Source of the DNA: Hyaloscypha bicolor E | Lineage: Eukaryota > Ascomycota > Leotiomycetes > Helotiales > Hyaloscyphaceae | DNA: 64,000 bases | Direction of reading: 5' to 3' | NCBI RefSeq assembly: GCF_002865645.1 | Contig: NW_020194517.1 | Coordinates: forward strand, 992,001-1,056,000 | Part shown: piece after piece, positions 21,822-30,829 of the stretch | Numbering within the stretch: the first letter of the stretch is position 1 | Layout of the letters: the number at the start of each line of letters is the position of its first letter | Made by a program: the position numbers and the translations under genes | The notes under the pieces: model-generated | Databases searched by the model: none | Seen by the model: the letters and a program-made list of their open reading frames with translations, nothing else | Told to the model about the DNA's origin: nothing

Positions 21822-24800
21822 TAGAGTTGCGATTTATGTAGTCGGAAAATGGCCAGATTTTGATTTCCGTGACTTCCATGTTGTTCTCTAGCGCTTCAAA
21901 TTCGGCAAGGTTATCTTGGCCTTGTAACTGGGGGTTCCCAACCGCTTGATCCCAAAGATCCTTCGAAAACAGGTTAGATAAACAGTGCCAGAATATAGGA
22001 ACGGCAACTTACCCAATTGAAGTCTCCTGGTATGGTGAGATCAGACCCCAAGTTATCCAAGAAATCAGTTTCCATATTAACGTCAACACCAGAAGGCGAA
22101 TCAGCTATGAGTGGAATTCCTAGCCCAAACTGGTCTGTGAAATACGGGCTGTATCGCAGCGAGTCGACGTTTGGGTTTGTGGCAGAGGCTGACAAACTAT
22201 CTTTCGTCACAGGGACATTCACGGCCCTCTCCTGTTCTTCCTTATAGAGGGACAGCTTATTAAGGACTGATGTGAGAATGCTAACCGCCCTGCGAGCATC
22301 TCGAGAGTGATCGATCACCTCTGCCCATATAGCTCGAGATCTTTGAATGGCCTGGAGTTTCGCAGATTCTGGAATGATGCACTCTGGGATATCGGCCCTA
22401 GTTCTCTTTATTAAGCTCATAAGATCCAGACAAATAAGCATTGCAGCGAGCAAAAAATCGTGATTCGTGATTGGAAAATGATACCATTTTATTGTCTGGA
22501 GAATTCCTCCCGTTCGGGCAGCGCGGTGCATGGATGCTTGCATATCAAGGAGCTGAGATCTCGAGTCAGTCTCCGTCTATCGGGAATTTAAATGTGCCCG
22601 GCTCTTCGGAAGCATTCCGCACAGGAATTTTGAAATGTTCCACGACTCGTGGGTCAGAGACGGAGCTGGAGAATGGACATACAGCAAGTGCAGCAGACAC
22701 GCTAGACTTGATTGAATAGAATGAGGCATCCAGGGAGTTAGAATACCAATATTTCCGGTGCAAAAGACCTGGCGGGGTAGTTAGCAATCGCTTGATATAG
22801 ATTGTTTCGGGAGAACTGGGATATTGTCTAGGGACAAAATCACGAGGTTATCTAGGATAGGAAGGGGTCCTCTCCCAGAAACCTACATACTACAACACAG
22901 GATGTTCGATTAGCAATGCCTTTAGAGGATATAATTTGGGGTTGAGACAAAGTCTCATGAGTAACTCGCTCTCAAGATTAGCTTGGGAGTAAAAAGCTAA
23001 CAAGACATTTGAATTGCGAAGCAATACTCTAAGAAATTAGGGACTTGCTCGCTTTGTTATAAAACAGCTGCATTATATATCTCTCCATCACTCGGGATGG
23101 TGGGTCGTTGGCCATTTCCTCCAGCGTTCTTAGCTCTAAATGTGGCGGAATATTTGCCCTTGCTTCCATGAGTTTCAAGTCAAGTTTCAAAACCTATTCC
23201 CAAAGAATCGGAGTCAGCATACTTCTTTCAGGTATTTCGGGAGCAGATGTTCCAGCAGTTGTTGGACATTGCTACAAGGGGAATTGATACTCCGAGAACT
23301 TGGAGCTTACCTCTTCGTATGGTTGCGGCTCCAGTATATTCAAGAACTCCATGACATGCCTGGAAAATCTCGATTCAGTATTGCTTGGTTAGGAACTTCC
23401 AACTCCCGAGGCAATCGCGAGGAAACGGGGGTGGATGTGGAGAGTCGGAATGTCTCTCACGACACATCCAAATACATGGGGATAAATTCGAGAATATGCA
23501 TACCCATAAGCGCGCATGATTTGCAGTTTGACGACTTGGTACGAGATTTCTGTGTCTTCGCTCACAGGTCGAGATGGTGGAAGCTCTTTCATGTCTTCAT
23601 ATAATTCCTCTTCATAAAGGTTCCGTGGTGGTTGAGTATCGCATTCTGCATACCTGATGCATTTTGGAAGGCCGATCTGGATGGAGAAAAGAAGGTCGTG
23701 CTGGCTTACTGCAGACCATATCCGACGTCTCATTTCGCCTTGGAAGACGGACAAATTAGGAAACTGAGAGGGGTCACGATGGTAACCTTGTTGTAGAGCC
23801 AGGCGAATCATTGTACCCGAAAGCAAATAAGTGCCCATGTCGCCTTAGCCCTCCAGAATCTCAGATTAATATTGAGTGGAGAGGATGGAACTTAGAGTTA
23901 AGATACTATCTCATGAGTGGTCTACACCCGAGATATGGCTCGGGAGTAAACAGCTCGCAAGACAAGTGGGGCAGGAAAGAATACTTGACGGAATCAAGAC
24001 TTACCATCTCTCTCATCAGCATACTCGATGGTTGCATATAGATACAGCGTCTCACACATGAAATCAACCTGGATCAGTCAGTCCGAAATCATCTCGAAGT
24101 GTCTGCCCCTTGGCTGGGCTCTCACTGGTTTCGTAAGATCCGCGATTGTCAGACACTGTGCAGTTCGAACACGGTATAGCTGTATCAGTGCAGGAGCCGT
24201 TCCATCATACTCCGGCGGCACCTCGTTGATACGAGTGTACGATTGCATAGCAATGCAAAGAATGGAGAATAGCATTCCAACCCAGATAGTTTTTGTTTTT
24301 AAGGGATTGGTCCAGTGTTTATTATACTGCACAAGGTCAGCTCTCCGTTTAAAGTAGAATCAATTGAGGATTTGTGTACCTGCTTGAGGAACGTGGCTTT
24401 GTGAAGGACATCTGGTTGACCGTGAGTATGGTGCGAACTTCTGCAATGGCATAAACTCACATCTAGCAGGAATGGCTGGATTGTAGGACTGGAAGAAGCG
24501 TGTCACAAGCTTGTCAGCCTCCTCTCTGGAAGGAAGTGAGGCGACAATTGTTGATCGGTCTGGAGGTTGCGTCAAGCCAGAAAGTAAGCTTGGTCGATGA
24601 TCCTTAGTAATGGGAGATTGCGAGCCACTTGAGAACTTTATCTTGTCGTTCTCTTCACTCCATGCATCTTTCATTGCTCCAAGGTCATTCAAAATCGCAT
24701 CCCAGTGTGTAGACCGAGTGTCTATTGATATGCGCTGGCCACCAGCTTGATTGAAACTCTCAGTCATGCTGTTGCCATTTGTATCGTGCAATTTGGAGTG

Positions 24801-25203
24801 CTTGTCCCGACTTGCTGTTTTCTCGTCACTTGACATCATGGAGAGGATGGAATACTCAAGTCGATTGAGACGTTTGCGCATGTCCTCAGCGTCTGAGCGG
24901 GGATTCAACTTGGCAGTATTCTTCTTCTCAGCTTTTTCCGCATACGTGCAGGAAGCCGCATTGCTCTCCCCTCTGACAATGCAGTTCTGGCACGGCTTCT
25001 CTCGATTGCATTTCAACCTGGGCGACGTCAGCACGTGATTGTCTTCTTACCGGGCAAATGCTAGGAGATGAATCCTGTGCTTTCGATGGCAAGGGGGAAT
25101 CCCCTCACTTCCTCACTCTGCATGCTACACATGAAAGAGGCACCCGTCTCCGAGTCAAACGCTGTCCGTTCGCTCGGTGTCCAGGTCGTTTGGGAGCATC
25201 CAT
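21811..25203 (-). CDS. Zn2Cys6 transcription factor with introner-like introns
   Basis: Twelve exons rebuilt in frame: 25203-25109, 25017-24461, 24411-24380, 24326-24126, 24068-24005, 23843-23504, 23359-23311, 23193-23049, 22889-22887, 22768-22683, 22552-22013, 21960-21811; 753 residues. The Zn2Cys6 cluster spans exons 1-2: SCVACRVRK|LKCNREKPCQNC, then CIVRGESNAASC. A middle homology region (fungal-specific TF domain) follows, with LHKATFLKQ, WVGMLFSILCIA, GYHRDPSQFPNLSVFQGEMR and RRIW, then ANIPPHL and KWYHFPITNHDFLLAAMLICLDL. It is a nuclear DNA-binding regulator; targets are unknown. Exon joins agree with what I recall of the family, so I regard it as intact despite stops in several introns. 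Introns of 161 and 159 nt are homologous to each other. The 159-nt one starts GCAAGT (GC-AG type) and is followed by a 3-nt exon giving NKAICLLHRKYW. Confidence 0.85.
22890..23048 (-). mobile_element. Introner-like element B (159-nt intron, GC-AG)
   Basis: Intron between AAC AAA GCG A and TAT in the Zn2Cys6 gene, starting GCAAGT and ending GTTGTAG, with branch-like GCTAATC 19 nt before the end. It shares a colinear set of blocks with the 161-nt intron of the same gene: TGTCTTG..AGCT.TTTACTCCC (20 of 23 matching), ACTCATGAGA, CCTCT and TAATC. It folds into CAAG/CTTG and GAGAC/GTCTC stems at the places where the other copy forms CGAG/CTCG and AGATA/TATCT. Confidence 0.65.
23844..24004 (-). mobile_element. 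Introner-like element A (161-nt intron)
   Basis: Intron starting GTAAGTC and ending GGGCTAAG, in phase 1 between GAT G and GC GAC ATG. It is homologous to the 159-nt intron of the same gene, with shared blocks at the same offsets (ACTCATGAGA at offset 87, CCTCT at 121, TAATC at 137 in both). It contains a perfect CCCGAG/CTCGGG hairpin. Other introns in the window are mostly 45-60 nt and share no sequence with it. Confidence 0.65.
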
Positions 25204-25792
25204 CGTTGGAGGTGGTAACACTTGGGCGAACCAATCCGGGTCCGACTTATTATGAAAGCTATACCCCTATCATGCCTGAGAAGGTAGCAGGTTAGTCTCG
25301 GCAACGAGGTTCCACCTTAGTGATAGTTGGTGTGTAGTCTTTCAAATGTTCGACGTTGCAGGTCCCAGAGTTGATGCCGATGCTGACAAATTCAAGCAAG
25401 AGAAGCGATTCAGCCACAGGACCACGGGCACAGTTCGCTCTCTGGCCAATGATGAGCTCGCTTGATTGACCGCCGAAGCGGCGGACGGTCGACGTTGATC
25501 ATCCTGCTACTGTATGCAGGGATGGCAAGGCTGCAACATGCTGACAATGGAATGTCCCCATACCTATCTCCACCTCCGAATGTTTCTGGCTTTCCTCCCG
25601 CTCATCTTCTGTGAATATATTTTTCTGGCCTCTGTTTGCTTACTCTTTATCAACTGAAGATCTCACACATGTCCTCGAGTGATTGAGACACCCTGTACGA
25701 AGCCCCCGCGAACCGGTCTCTCTTTGCTTTTATGTGAATCCGGTTTGCATAAGCTAGAATCCGACCACAAGTCTGGTTCAGCCGCCTTGAAG
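25204..25792. promoter_or_regulatory. Divergent promoter between two Zn2Cys6 regulators
   Basis: 589 bp between start codons at 25203 (minus) and 25793 (plus). Short palindromic CGG-type sequences occur, for example CCGCCGAAGCGGCGG at 25470-25484, of the kind bound by Zn2Cys6 dimers (inverted CGG/CCG). That a regulator binds here is inference. Confidence 0.4.
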
Positions 25793-28194
25793 ATGTCTTC
25801 TGTTGGTATTGCTAGTGTTGATGGAGAGCCTCCTAGAAAGAGAGTTCGTAAGGGTACTCGGAGCTGTTGGGAATGTAAGGCGACCTCGTAACCCCGAAGC
25901 TCTTCAAGCATGTGCTGATATTAAGACAGGCAAACGAAGAAAGGTCCGATGCCAATTGAGTTCTGAAGATGTCCCCGTCTGTTCGGGATGCATTTCTCGG
26001 GGGACGACTTGTCTAAGTCAGGAATATCCTGAAGAGCGTGACACTTCGGCGGGAAATCAAGTTGGCGAGAGACTCGGCCGTGTTGAACGACTGTTGGAGA
26101 CATTGGTCTCAAAAATCGAATCATTCGAAGAAGAAGAGAATGTACACAAGATCATGACTCCAGAGTCTGTAGGAAATGATGTACTTACGCCATTCACCAC
26201 GAATGCTTCCGCAAACCCTAACGTCGCCGACAATGCCCCTTTCCTCTCTCTTTTTGAGAACTCAGTTGTAGGTACCAAGCCCTCTAACCTCCCTACTGGG
26301 CTGACAATATTAGTTTGGTCGCCGTGATAACGTTCCATCACAAGTCACTTCCCCTGCGGCACCTACAACGGGAACGAGAACCCCCTCCTGCAGACCACCA
26401 AAGCTAGAAAGAATTCGACAGGCCTTGGTTGATTTGTTGCCATCTCAGCAAGATGCGGATCTGATCCGCGCTGCCAGCAGCTCCTGGCTTCTCCTCCATG
26501 CATTTAATAACCAAAAAGTGGAAGAAATCTCAGCTACAACTTTTAACATTCAAGAAGTTTCCAAGCGACATCCAACCAGCATTGCCCGGTCGATCCTGTT
26601 CATTGCGGTATGCGTACAACAATTAGACCCGAGTTTCGACATATCACGCCTGCACCTTCTACCCACCGTTGATGCCCGAATTGACAAATACATGACCACG
26701 GTTCAATCTCTCATAACCTCGGACGATGAGATGGTCAGCACCACTGAAGGCCTCGAATGTCTCATATTTCAAGGCTTATACCATATCAATGCTGGAAACC
26801 CACGACGTGCATGGTTGACATTACGCAGAGCTTTGAATCTCGGACAGTTGATGGGGATTCATAGAAAGAAAGGTTCTACGATTCCGGGTGGTAGACAGAT
26901 GTGGTTTCAAGCAGTACAAGCAGATAGGTACCTTGTATGTATTTCACTCACTATTTCAAATTTGGCCCATTTGCTGATCGTACTCTTGTTTAGGGATTGC
27001 TCCTAGGACTCCCCTGCGGCTCGGCTGACCTTGAATTTGAGCCCGACGAGAATTTCCAAAACCCAAATGTGAACGTCGACGAGCTCTTTAATAGCAAGCT
27101 TTGCAATATAGTAGGCCGAGTTATTGAACGAAATCAATCCGAAAATTCTCAAGTTTATACCACCACACAAAATATCGATGAAGCACTCGAACAATTACAC
27201 AACGATATGCCAACAGGCTGGTGGGAAATTCCTGCCTTCATTCCAAACGACGGTTCATTAGAGGCTGTGCAGATTTTCAATCGCATCATGTCAGAAATGT
27301 GTTAGTCCTCTTGTCTCTTAAAATTTATCTTCCTTGTCTTTATCATTAATCTCGATAGAACCTTACTAACTCTTGAGGGGTCGTAAAGGGTATTTTCAGG
27401 TGGTCGCGATTCTCCACCTTCCCTTCATGCTTCGAGCTCCCAAGGAAAGGCGCTATGAATACAGCAGATTTAGTTGCTTGAAAGCTTCCCGAGAGATGAT
27501 TGACAGATATCTTGCCCTTCGGAGAGCCGGAACTACATCATTCTGCTGCAATGTGGTTGACTTTGGGGCGCTCACCTCCACTGTTACTCTTTACTTGGTG
27601 AGTATAATGGAGTCCGAGACAGGTGGTGAAAGTCAGGCACAACGCCAACAAAAGGAATCCGACAAGGCCATGGTCCACGCCGTGCTCAAACATATGGAGG
27701 ATCTATCGCAGGGTGGCAGGGACTTCGTGGCAACCCAGAGCGTCAGTGTCATCAAGTCTCTCCTGGCAATTGGCTCTCCCGGCTCTCCCTCCGATCATCA
27801 GACCGGGAATCTCAAACTCACGATCCCGTATTTTGGTACAATTAGCATAGTCCGGCCTCCACCCGCGGAACAGAACGAAGCGTCAAATCTCTCGTACCTT
27901 CAACCATTCCCAGAGCAGTCTCTGCCCATGGGACAGGAACCAACTCCGCAATCTTGGCAAGGCTCCTACACTCCTCGAAGCCCAGGGTTTACAACTCAGA
28001 CGAAAATGCCCATGATCTCCTTTTCGAGCTGTCAATTCCCTAACCTCTCGTGCCAAGTGCCATGTCAAACTGAACCTCAGCAACCACAACAACCACAGCA
28101 GCCACAACAAATACAAGACTGGAGTTTGCCAGAGGATAATCTTTTTTTTGATTCGCTGTTACAGACAGACCTGGAAGGAAATTGGATATATTAA
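25793..28194 (+). CDS. Zn2Cys6 fungal-specific transcription factor
   Basis: Five exons: 25793-25874, 25930-26267, 26314-26934, 26994-27300, 27389-28194; 717 residues. All introns are short (55, 46, 59, 88 nt). The zinc cluster is split by intron 1: GTRSCWE|CKRRKVRC, then CSGCISRGTTC (about residues 25-52), followed by a coiled-coil-like segment RLGRVERLLETLVSKIESFEEEE. The middle homology region has LLPSQQDADLI, GLECLIFQGLYHINAGNPRRAW and LLHLPFMLRA-like AILHLPFMLRAP after the join SEMWYFQ. The C-terminus is Pro/Gln-rich with a (QQP)n run at about 28078-28110, typical of activation regions. It is a nuclear regulator; its target is unknown. It is divergent from the other Zn2Cys6 gene but not a recent duplicate: the cluster spacing and intron positions differ. 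Confidence 0.92.
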
Positions 28195-28560
28195 TTTTTG
28201 TGGGTTATGTGAATCTTCTGGAGTTTGGAAAAGCATTGCCTGACGCAAATATTCCCGAGGGGATGGAACAACGGCGTGGCGCAAAATGTACAGTACTCAA
28301 AAAGGTCTTTAGAAAACTATTGAGTTTTCTTAATCTCAACTACTCTTAATTCCGTCCTTGTGGTACATCAGTTTCACTCGCTTGGGCTGAGGAGAGCTTG
28401 GAAAAGGGGGCGACTCGGCTAGAGCGAACTGACTCCTATGCATTGTACAAAACAGCCCTTGAGGAAAACACACTTGTCAATTACAGTAATGAGCGGAGCA
28501 ACAAGAGTTGCAGCACACGGTCCCGACGCAAAGTCAGACGCTAACTGTAGACCTAGATTC
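28195..28560. other. 3' flank of the regulator, last normal-composition sequence
   Basis: 366 bases of mixed composition containing the 3' UTR. No gene seen. Beyond about 28,560 composition falls to AT-rich with repeats. Confidence 0.5.
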
Positions 28561-29039
28561 TTCGTATCCCATACCGTGGGTACTACCAGAGGTATTTTCG
28601 TAACTTTATAATAGGAGATATGGGTTTTTATACTAGCTAGATATTTATCTCTTGTATACGACTATTAGACTATGGGCGACGGGCTATCGTGAAATTATTA
28701 AACCAATATTTGCCTAATTACTTAAAGATATAATTGCTATAAATACAAGAACTAGGGCCTAAAAGGCATAGTTAGATTATCTCAATTTTAATAATTCAAA
28801 GCTAAAGAAAGGAGGAGGAGGATCTCAAAGAAGCCTCGGAACTAAATAATTACGGAGCGTGTACAGGCCCACTGTGACGGCAGGAACAGAGCAATGGAAC
28901 GAGGCTCAAAGATCAATGATTTCCTATGTCTTGAGAATTTAAAGCTAAGGAGGATAGGAGTGAGGTGTGGCAGTGGATAAGTAGGTATGGCCAAGACTAC
29001 TGAAACGCCGAGCTTTGGAAGCGAGCTTGGTTTGAACCA
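28561..29039. other. Transition zone with a weak tRNA-like (SINE-like) segment
   Basis: AT-rich, no coding reading. Around 28,968-29,036 a GTGGCAGTGGATAAG stretch resembles a shortened pol III A box and GGTTTGAACCA resembles a B box (GGTTCRANYCC), about 50 nt apart. This could be a decayed tRNA-derived SINE; no cloverleaf is evident. Confidence 0.25.
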
Positions 29040-29124
29040 CGAGATCTGGGCCGCTTCGCTAAAATTAAAGACTGGCCCCGAAGCTTGCGTAGGGCCGCCA
29101 GGCTTTAATTTTGCCCTGATCTCG
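29040..29124. repeat. Structured hairpin element, copy 1
   Basis: Outer stem CGAGATC/GATCTCG and GGGC/GCCC; a 9-nt bulge CGCTTCGCT (29052-29060) on the left only. The inner stem AAAATTAAAG/CTTTAATTTT continues as CTGG/CCAG. The 22-nt loop (29076-29097) contains GAAGCTTGCGTAGGGCC. The second copy lies at 30627-30715. Confidence 0.8.
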
Positions 29125-29717
29125 ATTCGAGATTAATTGGATAAAGCTCTCTCTCTATTTTTATAAATTACTATACTCCTTAATTATACTTGCAAAGCTC
29201 TCCCTCCCCTTTTATAGGCCCTTTTAAGCCTTACTTTTACTTATTAAGCTCTCTCTCTTACTTAACCCCCCCTCCTTTTTTTATTAAATATAGCCACATT
29301 GCGCTCGCAAGCTCGCACTAATGTGACGTGTAAGCGTGCAGTCTTTTAAAGGCTTTTATTTAAATAATTATTGACTTCTAAAGGCTGTTTTCTATCGTCT
29401 TTTATAAGACATCCATAGCGTTTTATAGCCCTTACCTCCCTAAGCTCCTGCTCGCCCGATTTCCTAGTACGTACTTGTATATGTCTTTGAAGCTCGTCTC
29501 GATACCCTTGCTTGCTCCTTTCTTTGAATACCACATCGACGATTTGACTTTTGCTTCCGTTTTCGGCATATAGAGCACGTAAAGAATCGTCCAAATTCAG
29601 AAAGGGGGCGTTTTTGATTGCAACTGGAGCAGTATTCTAAGAGAAAGGTTAGTAAGTATTTACGGACAGGGTTTCCTATTTACGGGCTATAGGCTCGTCC
29701 GTAAATTGATCCACAGA
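29125..29717. other. Pyrimidine-rich tracts and a short GC hairpin
   Basis: AT-rich with CTCTCTC and CCCCCC tracts. A hairpin at 29295-29325 has CACATTGCG facing CGC..AATGTG around GCTCGCAAGCTCGC. An 82-aa minus reading (29346-29594) has no recognisable motif. It probably belongs to the 3' flank of the Helitron relic. Confidence 0.4.
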
Positions 29718-29719
29718 TA

Positions 29720-29848
29720 CCTCTTTATTCGTAAATTTCTCCTCTTCGTCCGTAAGTCCCCCCTCTTCGTCCGTAAGTCCCCCCTTTTCGTCCGTAGGTC
29801 TCTCTTTATCTGCAAGTCCTTCTCCTTTGCCCGCAAGCCCCTCCTCCC
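29720..29848. repeat. 21-bp tandem repeat, about six degenerate units
   Basis: Unit CCTCTTCGTCCGTAAGTCCC + C. Two units at 29741-29782 are identical, a third at 29783-29803 is close, and the flanking ones are degenerate. Being a multiple of three it reads through on both strands; on the minus strand it gives GGLTDEE heptads. Confidence 0.8.
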
Positions 29849-29890
29849 TTTGTATCTCCAAATATTGGCTAGCCGTAAGCCAGCACCACG

Positions 29891-29934
29891 CTTCCTCTTG
29901 TTCTTGCTCCTGCTCCTGCTCCTGCTCTTGCTCC
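29891..29934. repeat. Hexamer repeat (TGCTCC)n
   Basis: Short interrupted repeat of CTTGCTCC/TGCTCC hexamers, reading (SR)n or (EQ)n on the minus strand. Adjacent to the 21-bp repeat. Confidence 0.8.
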
Positions 29935-30393
29935 CCCCTCTTATACTCGTCCGTAAACTGCTATATATAGCCCCGCTACTTACTATTTGCAAGCTCTTAC
30001 CGGATCGTTCTCTTCCCATTTCCTCTCTTGCTCTATCTCCCACTGCTTCTCCTCTTTATCCCACTGCCATTCATCGTCTTGTAATTGAGCCTGGAACTCC
30101 CTCTACTTCCTTTGGACCTCTCCTTCTGCTAGTGCCTTCTCCAAGTCCACAGGATCCCATATCCCACGCTTTTGTGCCCGTAGCTTTGCTCTCTTCGCCC
30201 GTAAGATCCGCCGGTCATGCCTTTCTTGTATAAATTCGCCCGTAGCTTTATGGTATTGGTTATGCTTTCATATGAGGCAGATTTCGCAAGTATAAAGTCG
30301 ATATCCGTTCTCGTAAAAAGGGAAGCTTGTAATTGGGCGAAAGGACTTGTATCCGGAGTAGCGTAGCCGGTTTAAAGGGAGGGTATCTATTGG

Positions 30394-30522
30394 GAGCCTG
30401 CGGAGCGTACGGAGCCTATAAAGCCTGTGGAATTAGCCTATAAACCTTGTAAAAGGGAGCCTGTGGAACCTGTGGTACCTGTGAAGTCTATAGAGCTTGT
30501 GGAGCCCGTAAAGCCTGTAAAA
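30394..30522 (+). repeat. 9-bp coding-like tandem repeat, (E/K)-P-V
   Basis: About 13-14 degenerate units of GAGCCTGTG. On the plus strand one frame reads EPV/KPV/VPV tripeptides over the whole run; substitutions mostly fall so that Pro-Val is kept. Flanking sequence has stops, so no gene can be called. Confidence 0.75.
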
Positions 30523-30626
30523 TGGAGCCTGAACTATGGAGCGGGCCTAAAGTTTTGGTGTTCCCGTATAGACGTATTCACGTGATAGTGTTAGTTTTCT
30601 CCGGAAAATAGCGAAAATATAAGATA

Positions 30627-30715
30627 GACGAGTTTAGGGCCGCTTCGCTAAAATTATTAATTGGCGGCCCTATGCAAGCTCCGGGGCCAATTAATAATTT
30701 TGCCCTAAACTCGTC
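30627..30715. repeat. Structured hairpin element, copy 2 (loop inverted)
   Basis: Perfect 14-bp outer stem (30627-30640 with 30702-30715, GACGAGTTTAGGGC), the same 9-nt left bulge CGCTTCGCT (30641-30649), a perfect 15-bp inner stem (30650-30664 with 30687-30701) and a 22-nt loop (30665-30686). The loop is the reverse complement of the copy-1 loop apart from 2 bases. Confidence 0.85.
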
Positions 30716-30829
30716 CCGAGTGGGGTTGGAATTAAAGGGGGTATGTGACTTGGTAAAGGCCTTTACGGACGGTATAAGAAGGAGAATAGCCCGTAAGTAA
30801 GTCAAAAGCTAAGCAAGACCCTGTAATAT

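Noticed and set aside
23360..23503. 144-nt intron as a third introner-like copy
   Set aside because: It has a hairpin (GGATGTG/CACATCC) but I could not align it with the other two beyond chance.
24360..25203. Regulator on the minus strand looked broken: first zinc-cluster cysteines missing and stops in the reading
   Set aside because: A 91-nt intron (25108-25018) joins SCVACRVRK to LKCNREKPCQNC; the other stops fall in introns with normal ends. The gene is intact as modelled.
29295..29325. Helitron 3' terminal hairpin
   Set aside because: No CTRR-type end follows at the usual distance on the minus strand; kept only as an unexplained hairpin.
29720..29848. CRISPR-like spacing of repeats
   Set aside because: Units are contiguous with no spacers, and the genome is eukaryotic.
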